A DNA stretch of 64,000 nucleotides from the NCBI GenBank assembly GCA_035642535.1, contig DASQSE010000088.1:12729-76728 (forward strand). Direction: 5' to 3'. The notes under the pieces are model-generated. The model worked only from the letters and a program-made list of their open reading frames with translations. It made no database searches and was not told the origin of the DNA. Of the stretch, positions 16,689 to 25,936 are shown one piece after another; position 1 is the stretch's first letter; each line of letters opens with the position of its first letter. The position numbers were made by a program, and so were the translations under genes. Source of the DNA: Jatrophihabitans sp035642535. Its GTDB lineage: Bacteria; Actinomycetota; Actinomycetes; Mycobacteriales; Jatrophihabitantaceae.

Positions 16689-18627
16689 GGCGGCGGCCCC
16701 GGCGGCTCTTGAGGTAGTCGGCCACCACGAACTCGCCCAGCGCGCCGCGTCGAGGCTGGAAGACGCGGCCGTTGTTGCGCCGCCCAACCTCCTGCATGAA
16801 CGCCACCAGTCGCGGGTCGTCGTCGAGCATGAAGACGTTGATCGTGGCGCCGCGGCGCGTGCAGCGCTCCACCTCGGCCAGCGTGGCGGCGATCGTCTCC
16901 CGCGTCGGCGGCCAGGCGAAGTCGGCGAACCCGTCCGCGGCGAGGTGGGCGGTCGGCTCACCGTCGGTGATCACCATGATCACCGGCTCGGCGCCGCGAT
17001 GCTTGTCGAGATGCCGACGGGCCAGCATCAGCCCGTGCTGCAGGTTCGTGCCCTGCACGCGATCCCAGTCGTGGTCGACGAGCGCACCCGGCGACATCAC
17101 GCGCGCGTAGTCGCTGAACCCGATGATCTCGATCGTGTCCTGCGGGTACTTCGTGGTGACGAGCGCGTGCAGCGCGAGCGCGGTCGTCTTCGCCTCGCCC
17201 CAGGTGCCGCGCAGTTCCATCGAGTACGACATGTCCACGAGCAGCGCCACGGCAGCGGACGCACGACGCTCGGTCTCGATGACCTCGAAGTCCTCGGCCG
17301 CAAGCGTCAGCTCCCGCCCGCCGGATCGCAGCACCGCGTTGCGGACCGTGCGGACGGCGTCGAGCGGTTGCTCGTCGCCGAAGTTCCATTGTCGGCTGGC
17401 GCCGGTGACCTCACCGGCCGCGCCCGCGTCGCGCACGTCGTGGCTGCCCCGCCCGCGCGATTCGACGAGTTCGAACACCCGGCGCAGCGCGGTGTTGCCG
17501 AGCCGGCGCAGCGCACGCGGCGTGAGGCGCATCCCGCTGCCCGAGCGCTGGAGGTAGCCCTGCTCGCGCAGTTCCCGCTCGATACGGCGCAGCTGCGCAG
17601 TGTCCTCGACGGCGGCGCGGCCGAGCGCGCGCTCGATCAGCTCCTCATCGATGTCGTCGAGGCTCGCGCCCGGGTAGTCCTGGCCGAGCAGTTCGTCGAG
17701 CTGATCGAGATCGGCGAGCTCGGCGAGCGCCCCGGTCGCGTCCGAGTAGCCGAGACCCTGCTCGCCGTCCATCCGCTGCCGGCCACCCCACTGGAGGTCG
17801 GGACGGGCCGAGCGCAGGCCGGCCTGCAAGCGGGCCATCTCGTCGGCGAGGCCGGCCTGGCCGAGCGCGTTGGCCATCAGGTTGCCGAGCTCCTCGCGCT
17901 GCTCGGGGGTGAGCGAATCCATCAGCTGCTGCGCGGCGGCGGCGCGCCGGGCGAGCGAGTCGATCAACTCGTCCAGGTTCGCTGGGTTTTCCGGGAAGAA
18001 ATCCCCGTACTGCTGCATGAACTGGTCGAACTGCTCTTGCGTGTGCTCGCCGCGCGCGTCGGCATCGAGCATGTCGTTGAGCGCGCTCATCATCTGCCGG
18101 ATGCGCTCGAGATCTTCCGGCGTCGCGTTCTGCAGCGCGCTGCGCATGCCTTGGAACTGCGCGTCGAGGACTTCGCTGCGCAACAGTTCCTGGATCTGCT
18201 CGTAGGTCTGCCTGGCCTCCGGTGAACGCCACTGATAATCGGCCAGTTGACGCACCGCGCGCGCGGTGTCGTGGGGTAGTGCGTCGAGCTCGGCCTCGGC
18301 CATCCGCGCGGCGTCGTGCGGGTCGGGGAACAGCGCGCGCCGCTCCTCCTCCAGCGCCTGATCGAGCAGCTGGCGGACCTGCTCGAGCGTGCCGTCCAGG
18401 CGACCGCCGCGGCGCAGTTCGCGCGCGCGATCCCGGGCGCGCCGGCGCAGCGCGTCCAGACCGTCGCGGCCGTCTGTGCCGCGGCGCAGCAATCGGTTCA
18501 GCGCGGCGCGCGGCGACATGCCCGAGAGGACATCGTCGCCCATCTCGTCCAGCGCCTCGCGGACGTCGTAGGGCGGCTCCAGCGGGTCGGGCCCGCCGTG
18601 CCACGATCCGTAGTGGAACTTCGCCAC
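16675..18627 (-). CDS. VWA domain protein (CoxE/BchD-like partner of an AAA+ ATPase)
   Basis: 650 residues. The long N-terminal part is Arg/Glu-rich and helical (residues about 1-400). A C-terminal von Willebrand A domain carries the MIDAS motif DMSYSM, a TTALALHAL threonine region and MVITDGEPT. Such VWA proteins work with MoxR/BchI-type AAA+ ATPases in metal insertion or protein remodelling. The likely partner is the ATPase at 35315-36739. In many actinomycetes the two genes are near neighbours (from memory); here 17 kb separates them. GTG start at 18627. Confidence 0.85.
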   Translation of the reverse strand: MAKFHYGSWHGGPDPLEPPYDVREALDEMGDDVLSGMSPRAALNRLLRRGTDGRDGLDALRRRARDRARELRRGGRLDGTLEQVRQLLDQALEEERRALFPDPHDAARMAEAELDALPHDTARAVRQLADYQWRSPEARQTYEQIQELLRSEVLDAQFQGMRSALQNATPEDLERIRQMMSALNDMLDADARGEHTQEQFDQFMQQYGDFFPENPANLDELIDSLARRAAAAQQLMDSLTPEQREELGNLMANALGQAGLADEMARLQAGLRSARPDLQWGGRQRMDGEQGLGYSDATGALAELADLDQLDELLGQDYPGASLDDIDEELIERALGRAAVEDTAQLRRIERELREQGYLQRSGSGMRLTPRALRRLGNTALRRVFELVESRGRGSHDVRDAGAAGEVTGASRQWNFGDEQPLDAVRTVRNAVLRSGGRELTLAAEDFEVIETERRASAAVALLVDMSYSMELRGTWGEAKTTALALHALVTTKYPQDTIEIIGFSDYARVMSPGALVDHDWDRVQGTNLQHGLMLARRHLDKHRGAEPVIMVITDGEPTAHLAADGFADFAWPPTRETIAATLAEVERCTRRGATINVFMLDDDPRLVAFMQEVGRRNNGRVFQPRRGALGEFVVADYLKSRRGRRRAAS

Positions 18628-18749
18628 CGGGCCTCCGAACAGTCGCCGTCTCTCCTTCCGAGACTAAGCCGTGACCGGTAACCTGCCCCGGCCGTGACCA
18701 GAGAACATTTCGGTCATCGCCGAAGCGTCGCGGTCGTAAGGTCGGCAGC

Positions 18750-19481
18750 GTGGGGATCGACTATGCGGCGGTGGCCCGGCTGCTGGCCAGTCCGGCGCGC
18801 TCGGCGGTCGTCGATGTGTTGATGGCCGGGCGGCCGATGGCGGCCGGCGAACTCGCCCGCGCCGCTGGGGTGCCGGCGTCCACCGTCAGCGAGCAGCTGG
18901 CCGAGATGGTCGACGGCGGATTGCTCGCCGTCGTCTCGGCCGGACGGCACCGCTACTACCGCATGGCGAGTGCGGACGTTGCCGAAGCGCTGGCGGCGTT
19001 CTCCCGGATCTGCCCGGACACGCCGGTGCGCTCGCTGCGACAGTCGGCCGCGCATCGGTCGATGCGGGTGGCCAGGCTCTGTTACGACCATCTCGCCGGG
19101 GCGCTCGGCGTGGCGCTGCTTGACCGGCTGCTCGCCATCGGCTGGTTGACGAGACGCGACGGCGCGGGCGCGAACGCTCCGGACTACGCGGACTTCGAGG
19201 TGACCTCGCTCGGTGCGAGCCAGCTGGCCGAGATCGGCGTCGACCTCGAATCATGCCGACAGGCGCGGCGACACTTTGCCCTCGCCTGCCTCGACTGGTC
19301 TGCCCGCCGGCCCCACCTCGCCGGCGCCCTCGGTGCCGGCATCGCGTACGCCATGTGCGATCGGGACTGGTTCCGCACGGCCGACACCGCGCGTGGGGTT
19401 CAGGTCACGCGCGAGGGTCAGGAGCGGCTGCTCGCGACGTTCAGGATCAGCATGAATCAGTTGGCGGCGCAGGCCAATTAG
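18750..19481 (+). CDS. ArsR-family winged-helix transcriptional regulator
   Basis: 243 residues from GTG 18750. The N-terminal winged helix (LLASPARSAVVDVLM...AGELARAAGVPASTVSEQLAEMVDGGLLAVVSAGRHRYYRM) is ArsR-like. The C-terminal 150 residues form an uncharacterised domain with several Cys and His residues. No canonical ELCVCDL metal site is present, so metal sensing is not supported. Its 3' end overlaps the convergent dipeptidase gene by 4 bp. Confidence 0.8.
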   Translation: MGIDYAAVARLLASPARSAVVDVLMAGRPMAAGELARAAGVPASTVSEQLAEMVDGGLLAVVSAGRHRYYRMASADVAEALAAFSRICPDTPVRSLRQSAAHRSMRVARLCYDHLAGALGVALLDRLLAIGWLTRRDGAGANAPDYADFEVTSLGASQLAEIGVDLESCRQARRHFALACLDWSARRPHLAGALGAGIAYAMCDRDWFRTADTARGVQVTREGQERLLATFRISMNQLAAQAN

Positions 19482-20530
19482 CCGACCGCCCGCGGCCGGC
19501 CGAGTTCGACGTCGAAGAGGCGCAGCACGTTGCCGCCCATGATCTTCGCGACGTCGGCGTGGTCCAGCCCGCGGCCGAGCAGGCCCTTGGTGATGAGCGG
19601 CAGACCGGCCGGATGGGTCAGCCCGGGCAGGTACGCGTCCATGTCGACGCCTTGGTTGTCGCGGCCGTGTCGCGCCCACGGCGGAGTCAGCTCGTCATCG
19701 AGCTCGAACATGAAATCCGGGCCGACTCCGACGTGGTCCGTGCCGGCCACCGCGATGACATGGCAGAACTGGTCGAGCAGCCTGTCGAGCGTGTGGTCTG
19801 CGGGGTGGACGTAGCTCGCGACGACGTTCACGCACACCACCCCGCCGCCGGCCGCGATCGCGCGCAGTTGGTCGTCGGTCAGGTTGCGGTGGTGGTCGCA
19901 GAGCGCCCGCGCGTTCGAGTGCGTGGCGATGACCGGGCGGCGGGAGATCTCGAGGACGTGCTCGACGCCCGCGGCACCGAGATGCGAGATGTCGAGCAGC
20001 ACGCCGAGCCGATCCATCAACTCGACGGCCGCGACGCCCGCGCGGGTGAGCCTGGAACCCGCCGAGTCCTCCGCGCTGCCGTCCGCGAGCGCGGTGCGAC
20101 CGAAGTGCGCCAGCGACATCACCCGGACGCCGAGGCGATGCATCGTCTCGATCAGTTCGACGTCCTCACCGAACGCGCCACATCCCTCGATCGCCAGGAC
20201 GAGCGCGATCCGGCCGCTCGCCACGGTCGCGCGGACGGCGGCGCCGTCGAGGCAGAGCGCGACGTCGTCGCTATCGCCGGTCGCGATGCGGTGCGCGCAC
20301 TCGATCATGCGCAGTGTGTCGCGCAGTGCAGTCTCGGGGCGGGTCGCCGCGTCCACCCAGACCGGCAGCACCTGAACATCCACCCCGCCGCTGCGCAGCT
20401 GCGGCAGCCAGCGCATCCGGAAGAACGCCGACCACCGCGCCGGCGCGCGAGCGGCCACCGCCATCAGCAGGTCGTTGTGCGTGTCGACGACCGGAAAGTC
20501 GCCCGCGATGTCGCCGTGCATGGTCGTCAC
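19478..20530 (-). CDS. membrane dipeptidase (renal dipeptidase family M19)
   Basis: 350 residues. The binuclear zinc ligands of family M19 are visible: VVDTHNDLLM, AIEGCGAF (bridging Glu), LDISHLG and IATHSNARALCDHHRN. Members hydrolyse dipeptides, often with a C-terminal D-residue. The GTG start at 20530 overlaps the upstream hydrolase stop (GTGA). Its place in a cluster with an M20 enzyme, an amino-acid racemase and peptide-importer ATPases suggests breakdown of imported D-amino-acid-containing dipeptides. Confidence 0.9.
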   Translation of the reverse strand: MTTMHGDIAGDFPVVDTHNDLLMAVAARAPARWSAFFRMRWLPQLRSGGVDVQVLPVWVDAATRPETALRDTLRMIECAHRIATGDSDDVALCLDGAAVRATVASGRIALVLAIEGCGAFGEDVELIETMHRLGVRVMSLAHFGRTALADGSAEDSAGSRLTRAGVAAVELMDRLGVLLDISHLGAAGVEHVLEISRRPVIATHSNARALCDHHRNLTDDQLRAIAAGGGVVCVNVVASYVHPADHTLDRLLDQFCHVIAVAGTDHVGVGPDFMFELDDELTPPWARHGRDNQGVDMDAYLPGLTHPAGLPLITKGLLGRGLDHADVAKIMGGNVLRLFDVELGRPRAVG

Positions 20531-21921
20531 CCGCCGTCGACGCGTGGCGCGACGCGCAGACCGAACGTGAGATGGCTGGCCCGCTGCGCGCCGTCGTCGT
20601 ACAGGAAGGTCGCGGGCCACGGCTCACCGACGAGCGGCATGGTGAACAGATAGGTCGGGCCGGTCGCGTGCAGGAGCGGTGCGGAGAACGTCGCCACCCG
20701 TTCGCCGGTCTTGCCCGAGGTCTCGCAGGTGATCGTGAGCCCCGCATCGCCCCGCTCGACGTGGAAGATCACTTCGGGGCTGCGCCGGTAGCTGCCGACG
20801 ATCGGCTCCGGGTCCGGGGCCGCATCGGCCGGGCCGGGCGGCGGAATGTTCGGCAGTTGCACGCCGACGAGTTCGTGCAGCAGCTGCCCGCTGATCTCCT
20901 TGCGCAGCCGCTCGGCGTAGTCGCCGTTGGTGAGCACGCACACCGCGACGCCGCGCTCGGGCGCGACGACGAGGATGCTCTCCTGACCGCACGTGTTGCC
21001 GCCATGCTCGACCACCTGCGGATCCGCCGGCCGGGCCACCGCCCAGCCGAGCCCCCAGGCGGGCGCGTCGATCGGATCGGGCTGGACGATCTGCGGTTGC
21101 CGCATCAGCCGGGCCGTCTCGGGGCTGAGCAGCTGCCGACCGTCCGGCGCGGCGCCGTCGCGCATGTGCAGCTGCGCGAAGCCGAGCAGGTCGGCGGCCG
21201 TCGTCGCCAACGTGCCACCACAGGGCCCGGAGCCGCGGGTGTCGTACCACGCGCTCACCGGCTCCAGGGCGAGATCCTCCGCGCTGCGCGGCTCGTGTCC
21301 CACCGCGAGCGGATGGGTGGCCGCGTTCGTCAGGCGGCTGAACGTGTCGTCGAGCCCGAGCGGCCGGAGCAGGCGGCTCGTCAGCGCGTCGTCCCAGGTC
21401 TGCCCCGTCACGCACTCGACGACGCGGCCCAGGACGTTGAACCCGGCGTTGGAATAGGAGAACAGCCGGCCCGGCGCGTGCAGTTGGGGAAGCGTGTCGT
21501 AGGTGGCGACCGTGTGCTGCACCGCGTCGTCGTTCTCGCCGGGGACGTCCTCTGCGTCGCCGAAGAAGCCGCCGGTGTGGCTGAGCAGTTGCCGCACGGT
21601 CACTGTGTCCGCGACGTGCTGGTCGGCGAGCCGCAGCGGCGGATCGAGATAGCGGTTGGCCGGCGCGTCCAGCTCGACCCGGCCTTCGTCGACGAGCTGC
21701 ATCAGCAGCGTCGCGGTCTACACCTTGGTGATCGAGGCGATGAGGAACAGCGTGTCCGGGGTGACGGGCGCGCCCGCGGGCAGCCGGGTCACACCCGCGG
21801 CGCGCACCGTGACCTCTCCGTCGACGAGCACGCCGACGACTGCACCAGGCACGCCGTGCCGGGCGAGCGCGTCCTCGAGGCGTTGCGCGAGCATCGCCTC
21901 GCTCGCTGCGGTGACTGTCAT
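20527..21921 (-). pseudogene. beta-lactamase-fold serine hydrolase interrupted by an in-frame amber codon after the SxxK motif
   Basis: The reading frame runs from ATG 21921 to 20527 (464 codons) and is broken only by TAG at 21720-21718. Upstream: FLIASITKV with the catalytic SITK. Downstream: TATLLMQLVDEGRVELDAP, YSN (FSYSNAGFN), HGG (VEHGGNT) and a C-terminal lipocalin-like extension. The paralogue at 28737 reads SITKVFTATLVMQLVDEGRV, so the TAG replaces an aromatic codon (TTC or TAC; TAC to TAG is one change). Everything else in the frame is intact. This is a recent nonsense mutation, a sequence error or a read-through site. A restart at the downstream ATG would lack the catalytic Ser. Confidence 0.85.
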
Positions 21922-22059
21922 GGGTCAGCTCCTGCCGTGCCGCACGTGGGGTCGTCTCATCCTGCGCGCGACCGTGAGCTGCCGTCGTTGTCTGTGCACA
22001 CCGTTTGCCCGCGCGTTCTTCGGCAGCCGGTACAACTACATCGCGCCTCGGCGCGGCTC

Positions 22060-22140
22060 TTTGGGCCATGTCTTCCTCGTCGCTCGCAGCCTCCTTCGTC
22101 GGCGACTCGACTCCTCGGTCCAGACACGGCCACGCCGCGC
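22060..22140 (+). repeat. dispersed ~70-bp repeat, family D copy 1
   Basis: The stretch beginning ATGTCTTCCTCGTCGCTCG (22068) and ending near GTCCAGACACGGCCACGCC matches the reverse complement of about 36828-36897 with roughly 85% identity by eye, with one indel. It lies in the 228-bp gap between the PucR gene and the interrupted hydrolase. It has no convincing gene of its own. Some annotation pipelines might call a spurious Arg-rich ORF here. Confidence 0.7.
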
Positions 22141-22149
22141 CGGCGCGAC

Positions 22150-23787
22150 TTAGCCGTCGCCGAGGAAGCGGAGCTGGAGGTGTGTGACCAGGCGCTCGGC
22201 CGGGTCGTCGAGGTCGAGCTGCGCGATCTGGAGCAACCGCGCGAGCCGGTAGCGGAACGTGTTGCGGTGGACGTACAGCGCGTCCGCGGCAGCGACGACG
22301 TCGCCGAAGTGGTCGAGATAGGCGCGCAGCGTGGCGACGTAGTTGGTGCCCTTCGCGGCATCGTGGGCCGCGAGCGCGGCGACCTTCTCCGACTGCACGG
22401 TCGGATCGCCCGCGGCCAGCGCCTGCAGCCGATGCAGCGCGATGGCGCTGCGCAGCGGCTCGACGTGCCCGATCCGCTCCCCCCGCTGACGCAGCACGGC
22501 GAGCACGTGCTCGGCCTCGTCGCGCGAGCGCCGCACCGATGCAGCGTCGTCGACCGCGGCGCCGATGCCGGCGAGCACCGGTCGCATGAGGTGCCGCTCG
22601 GCCCGCTCCCGCAGGTCGTTGGCGAGCGCGGTCATCTTCGCCGGCTCGCGCGTCTCCGCTGTGGAGAGCAGGACGTACACCAGCTCGCCGATCGAGACGA
22701 CGTAGGCGTTGCGCCGAAACACCTCCAGGTGCAGCGTGAGCACCGCCTCGAGGCTGTCGACCGCGCGCTCGACGTGGCTCTCGTCCTCGAACTCGGGCGC
22801 GAACGCGAGCACCGCGAGCGGGACGCCGGCCGGCAGGCGCAGCCCGGTACGACCGGACGGCGCGCGCTTGCCCTCGAGCACGGTGCGCAGCTGCTCGGCG
22901 CGGCGCTCGCGGTCGAGATCGGTCGCGCTGCGGTGGTGCAGCACGTGCATGGCCGCGATCTGCGCGGCCGAACGCAGCGACTCCTCCGCCTCGGCGGCGA
23001 GCGGCCGCTCGCCCTCGACGACCCAGATCGAGCCGAGCGGCTCGTCGCCGGCACGCATCGCGATGGCCAACCGGCGTCGCGCAATCGCGCGCTCGCCGCC
23101 CGGATCGTCGGGCGGGCGCCACAGATGGTCGAGGTGCACGACGTCGCGGCTGCGGTAGAGCTCTTGGAAGACGCCCTGATCGGTCATCGCCCGCGACCAG
23201 CTGGCCGGCACGGCGCGTCCGAGAATCGTGTCCTGCCGCGCTTTGTCGATCGGGTGCCCGAGGCTCGAATACGCCAGCACGTTGGACTGCATGTCCTCGA
23301 TCGTGGTCGCGCCGCCGACCGTGGCGGCGATCGCGTTGGCGAGCCCGAACAGGTCACCGACGCTCACCCCCTGGCCGGAACTGCCGGAGCCGCTCCGATG
23401 GCTCGGCATCCGCGCCGCCCGCGCGGTGCGCAGCAGGCTCAGCAGCTGTCCCCAACTCGTCGCCGGCGGCACGCCGAGCACCGCGAGCCGGTTGCCGCGC
23501 GCGGCGTCGACGAGCCGGTCCGGCGCGGCTTCGCCGAGCTTCACCACCGCCGCGGCGGCCCCGACCCGGGCCACCTCGTCCAGCGCATCGACCGCGGCCG
23601 CCTGTGCCGCATCGACGCCGACCATGAGGACGATGTCGTCGGCGGCTGGCAGCGGGCCGCCGAACCGGTCGTAGAGCAGCGCCTCGCCCGCCGGCCGATC
23701 GAGACCGCGCGGGGCTATGACGACCTCGAGCAGCCCGCCGAGCGCCTCGACGAGATCGGCGAGCGTGGGGACGGGCGCGTCGTTCAT
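22150..23787 (-). CDS. PucR-family transcriptional regulator
   Basis: 545 residues with an N-terminal PucR-type domain (about 1-130), a central GGDEF-like/GAF-like region and the C-terminal helix-turn-helix that defines the group (VVAAADALYVHRNTFRYRLARLLQIAQLDLDDPAERL). PucR relatives control nitrogen-compound catabolism in response to the substrate. It is divergent from the M20 hydrolase and flanked by the dipeptidase and hydrolase genes, so it probably regulates the D-amino-acid/peptide cluster. Confidence 0.88.
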   Translation of the reverse strand: MNDAPVPTLADLVEALGGLLEVVIAPRGLDRPAGEALLYDRFGGPLPAADDIVLMVGVDAAQAAAVDALDEVARVGAAAAVVKLGEAAPDRLVDAARGNRLAVLGVPPATSWGQLLSLLRTARAARMPSHRSGSGSSGQGVSVGDLFGLANAIAATVGGATTIEDMQSNVLAYSSLGHPIDKARQDTILGRAVPASWSRAMTDQGVFQELYRSRDVVHLDHLWRPPDDPGGERAIARRRLAIAMRAGDEPLGSIWVVEGERPLAAEAEESLRSAAQIAAMHVLHHRSATDLDRERRAEQLRTVLEGKRAPSGRTGLRLPAGVPLAVLAFAPEFEDESHVERAVDSLEAVLTLHLEVFRRNAYVVSIGELVYVLLSTAETREPAKMTALANDLRERAERHLMRPVLAGIGAAVDDAASVRRSRDEAEHVLAVLRQRGERIGHVEPLRSAIALHRLQALAAGDPTVQSEKVAALAAHDAAKGTNYVATLRAYLDHFGDVVAAADALYVHRNTFRYRLARLLQIAQLDLDDPAERLVTHLQLRFLGDG

Positions 23788-23817
23788 GCACCTCCCTCGG
23801 GTGCGACTCCCTCATCA

Positions 23818-23872
23818 TCGCGCAGCTGCGATGCCCCCGATAGTCGATTTGTTCAAGCATCGGCACCGGATT
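23818..23872. promoter_or_regulatory. putative operator region between pucR-type gene and M20 gene
   Basis: The divergent gap holds a perfect 10-bp palindrome CGCAGCTGCG (23821-23830). It also holds CAAGCATCGGCACCGGATT (23854-23872), which resembles CAAGTATCGGCCGTCGGAAT upstream of the GNAT-racemase operon (26619-26638). Shared placement ahead of two parts of one pathway suggests a common regulator, most simply the PucR protein. No binding data can be seen. Confidence 0.35.
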
Positions 23873-23924
23873 TTGTGCGTACGTACGGATCGGATGCAGC
23901 GCGGCCCGCCGAGAATCGGGCGGC

Positions 23925-25028
23925 GTGCTGGATCTGTTCCGGTCGCAGACGGCGGCGATGGTGGACGAGCTCGGCGAGCTGGTCGGCTGCGAATCGCCGA
24001 GCCGGGATCCGGCCGCGCTGGAGCGCAGCGCCGACCTCGTCGCCGCGCTCGGCGCGGACGTGCTCGGCAGCGCCCCCGAGCGGCTCGTCGTCGGCGACAC
24101 CCCGCATCTGCGCTGGCGGTTCGGCGCCGCGCCGTCCCAACTGCTGATCCTGGCCCACCACGACACGGTCTGGCCGCTGGGCACGCTGCGCTCGATGCCT
24201 TGGCAGCTCGACGATTACGTGGCGCGCGGGCCCGGCTGCTTCGACATGAAGGCCGGGCTCGTCCTCGCCTGGCACGCCATGGCCGCGCAGCCCGACCTGA
24301 CCGGAGTCTGCCTGCTCGTCGTCGGCGACGAGGAGATCGGCTCGCCGACGGCGGCGGCGCTCATCGACGAGGAGAGCCGTGGCTGCCGGGCCGTCCTGGT
24401 CACCGAGCCCAGCGCGGACGGCGGGCAGTTGAAGACGGCCCGCGCCGGGTTGGCGCAGTACGAGGTCACGATCACCGGGCGCGCCGCGCACGCCGGCCTC
24501 GAGCCGGAGCGCGGCGTGAACGCCGCAGTCGAGCTGGCCGGGCAGGTGCTCGCCGTCGCGGCGCTCGGCGGCGGTGACGCCACGGTCACCCCGACCGTCC
24601 TCGCCGCGGGCACCACCGTGAACACGGTGCCTGCCGCGGCGCGTCTCGCGGTGGACGTGCGGGCCACGACCAGCGCCGCGATGGAGCGGATCGACGACGC
24701 GCTCCGCACGCTGCGGCCGACCCACCCGGAGGCGAGCGTCGACGTCGATCGCGTCGTCTACCTGCCGCCGCTCGAAGCCGAGCGCTCCGCGGCGCTCGCC
24801 GCTCTCGCGGGCGAGGTGGCCGGCCGCCTCGGACTGCCGCCGGTGGGTGGCACCGCAGTGCGCGGCGCATCCGACGGCAACCGGACTGCGGCCAACGGCA
24901 TACCGACCCTCGACGGGCTGGGCGCGGTCGGCGGCGGCGCGCACGCGGCGAGCGAACACGTCCGCATCGACCGGCTCGCCGACCGCGCGGCGCTGCTGGC
25001 CGGCCTGATCGGCGAACTCTCCCCGTGA
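23925..25028 (+). CDS. M20-family zinc amidohydrolase (N-acyl-L-amino-acid hydrolase / carboxypeptidase-like)
   Basis: 367 residues from GTG 23925. The metallopeptidase ligands are in order: ILAHHDTVWPLGTL (His, Asp), GPGCFDMKAG (bridging Asp), VVGDEEIGS (catalytic Glu and metal Glu), VTEPSADG, and a C-terminal GGGAHAASEHV His. The dimerisation lid domain is present (about residues 170-280). M20 enzymes include desuccinylases. Next to an acyltransferase and an N-acylamino-acid racemase it fits the final deacylation step that releases the L-amino acid. Confidence 0.88.
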   Translation: MLDLFRSQTAAMVDELGELVGCESPSRDPAALERSADLVAALGADVLGSAPERLVVGDTPHLRWRFGAAPSQLLILAHHDTVWPLGTLRSMPWQLDDYVARGPGCFDMKAGLVLAWHAMAAQPDLTGVCLLVVGDEEIGSPTAAALIDEESRGCRAVLVTEPSADGGQLKTARAGLAQYEVTITGRAAHAGLEPERGVNAAVELAGQVLAVAALGGGDATVTPTVLAAGTTVNTVPAAARLAVDVRATTSAAMERIDDALRTLRPTHPEASVDVDRVVYLPPLEAERSAALAALAGEVAGRLGLPPVGGTAVRGASDGNRTAANGIPTLDGLGAVGGGAHAASEHVRIDRLADRAALLAGLIGELSP

Positions 25029-25029
25029 G

Positions 25030-25087
25030 TGGTCACTTCCGCGCCGCGTGGTCAGCTATAGGTGACCACGTGCGTCCGAACTGACCA
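25030..25087. repeat. 58-bp nested palindromic repeat, family B copy 1
   Basis: The outer arms TGGTCA (25030-25035) and TGACCA (25082-25087) enclose an inner stem GTGGTCA/TGACCAC around GCTATAGG. The whole 58-bp element is repeated at 40020-40077 with substitutions but the same length. It lies between the convergent M20 and DUF2182 genes. Confidence 0.75.
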
Positions 25088-25113
25088 CGCGACGCGGGGC
25101 GCCAACCCCGTCA

Positions 25114-25932
25114 TCACATCGACATCGACATGCCCGCCGTGGGGATCGTCAGCGCCGGCAACGCATCCGGTGCAGCGAGTACGAGGATCCCCAGCAGGAG
25201 CAGCATTCCGACCGTGGCATAGGTCGCGACGCGTCGCCACGGCAAGGTCTTCTCGACCGCGATCAGCCCGGCGACCACCGCCATCCAGGACACGCTCATG
25301 ACGCCGAGTGCGAACAGCGAGGCCATCAGCGCCCAACAGCAACCGACGCACCACGCGCCGTTCTTCGCGCCCATTCGGACCGCGCCGCCGAGCCCGTCGC
25401 GCCACCAGCCGAGCAGCGCGCCGAGCGGGCTGCGGCACTTGCCCAAGCAGACGTCCTTCAACGGCGTGAGCTCGTATCCGGCGGCGACGAGCAGGGTCGC
25501 GCCGGCGATCGACCGGCCCGCGTTCGACCAGGACAAGTGGTCACTGCCGAGCCGCGTCGCAGTGATGCCGACGCCGTACGCGAGCACACCCGCGGCCGCC
25601 CAGGTCAGCAGATAGCCGGCGACGAAAGCGAACGGCGAGAGCGGGGAGCGCTGCCTGGTCATCCGCGAGTACAGCGCGACTGTCGGCGCCACCGACGGGA
25701 ACATCATCGCGGCCATCATGACCACCCACACGCCGACGAACCAGCCGAAGCCGCCGAGGTCGCTCCACGGCCCGTTGTCCATCCCGCGCATCTCGTGAGC
25801 GGTCCACACCCACCCCAGCGCGGCCGCCGCGAACAGCAGCACGACGAGCACCAGCCGCGCGCGCACCGCCGCGTAGAGCGGGGTCAACCCGTCGCTGCTC
25901 ACCGCCTGAGTCGGCTGGCCGAGAGCGGTCAT
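25114..25932 (-). CDS. DUF2182-type predicted metal-binding membrane protein
   Basis: 272 residues with six to seven membrane segments. Candidate metal ligands lie at the membrane face: MMAAMMFPSVAP, CLGKC, GAWCVGCCWALM, and a methionine-rich tail GMSMSM. The family is annotated as predicted metal-binding; transport has not been shown to my knowledge. Four base pairs separate it from the upstream DUF1326 gene, so they form a two-gene operon that interrupts the D-amino-acid cluster. Confidence 0.8.
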   Translation of the reverse strand: MTALGQPTQAVSSDGLTPLYAAVRARLVLVVLLFAAAALGWVWTAHEMRGMDNGPWSDLGGFGWFVGVWVVMMAAMMFPSVAPTVALYSRMTRQRSPLSPFAFVAGYLLTWAAAGVLAYGVGITATRLGSDHLSWSNAGRSIAGATLLVAAGYELTPLKDVCLGKCRSPLGALLGWWRDGLGGAVRMGAKNGAWCVGCCWALMASLFALGVMSVSWMAVVAGLIAVEKTLPWRRVATYATVGMLLLLGILVLAAPDALPALTIPTAGMSMSM

Positions 25933-25936
25933 CGGG

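Noticed and set aside
16510..18225. 571-codon plus-strand ORF opposite the VWA gene
   Set aside because: No recognisable domain, and it covers the MIDAS-bearing VWA frame in antisense.
20314..24147. 1277-codon plus-strand ORF
   Set aside because: It is the antisense shadow of the dipeptidase, serine hydrolase and PucR genes, whose catalytic motifs are on the minus strand.
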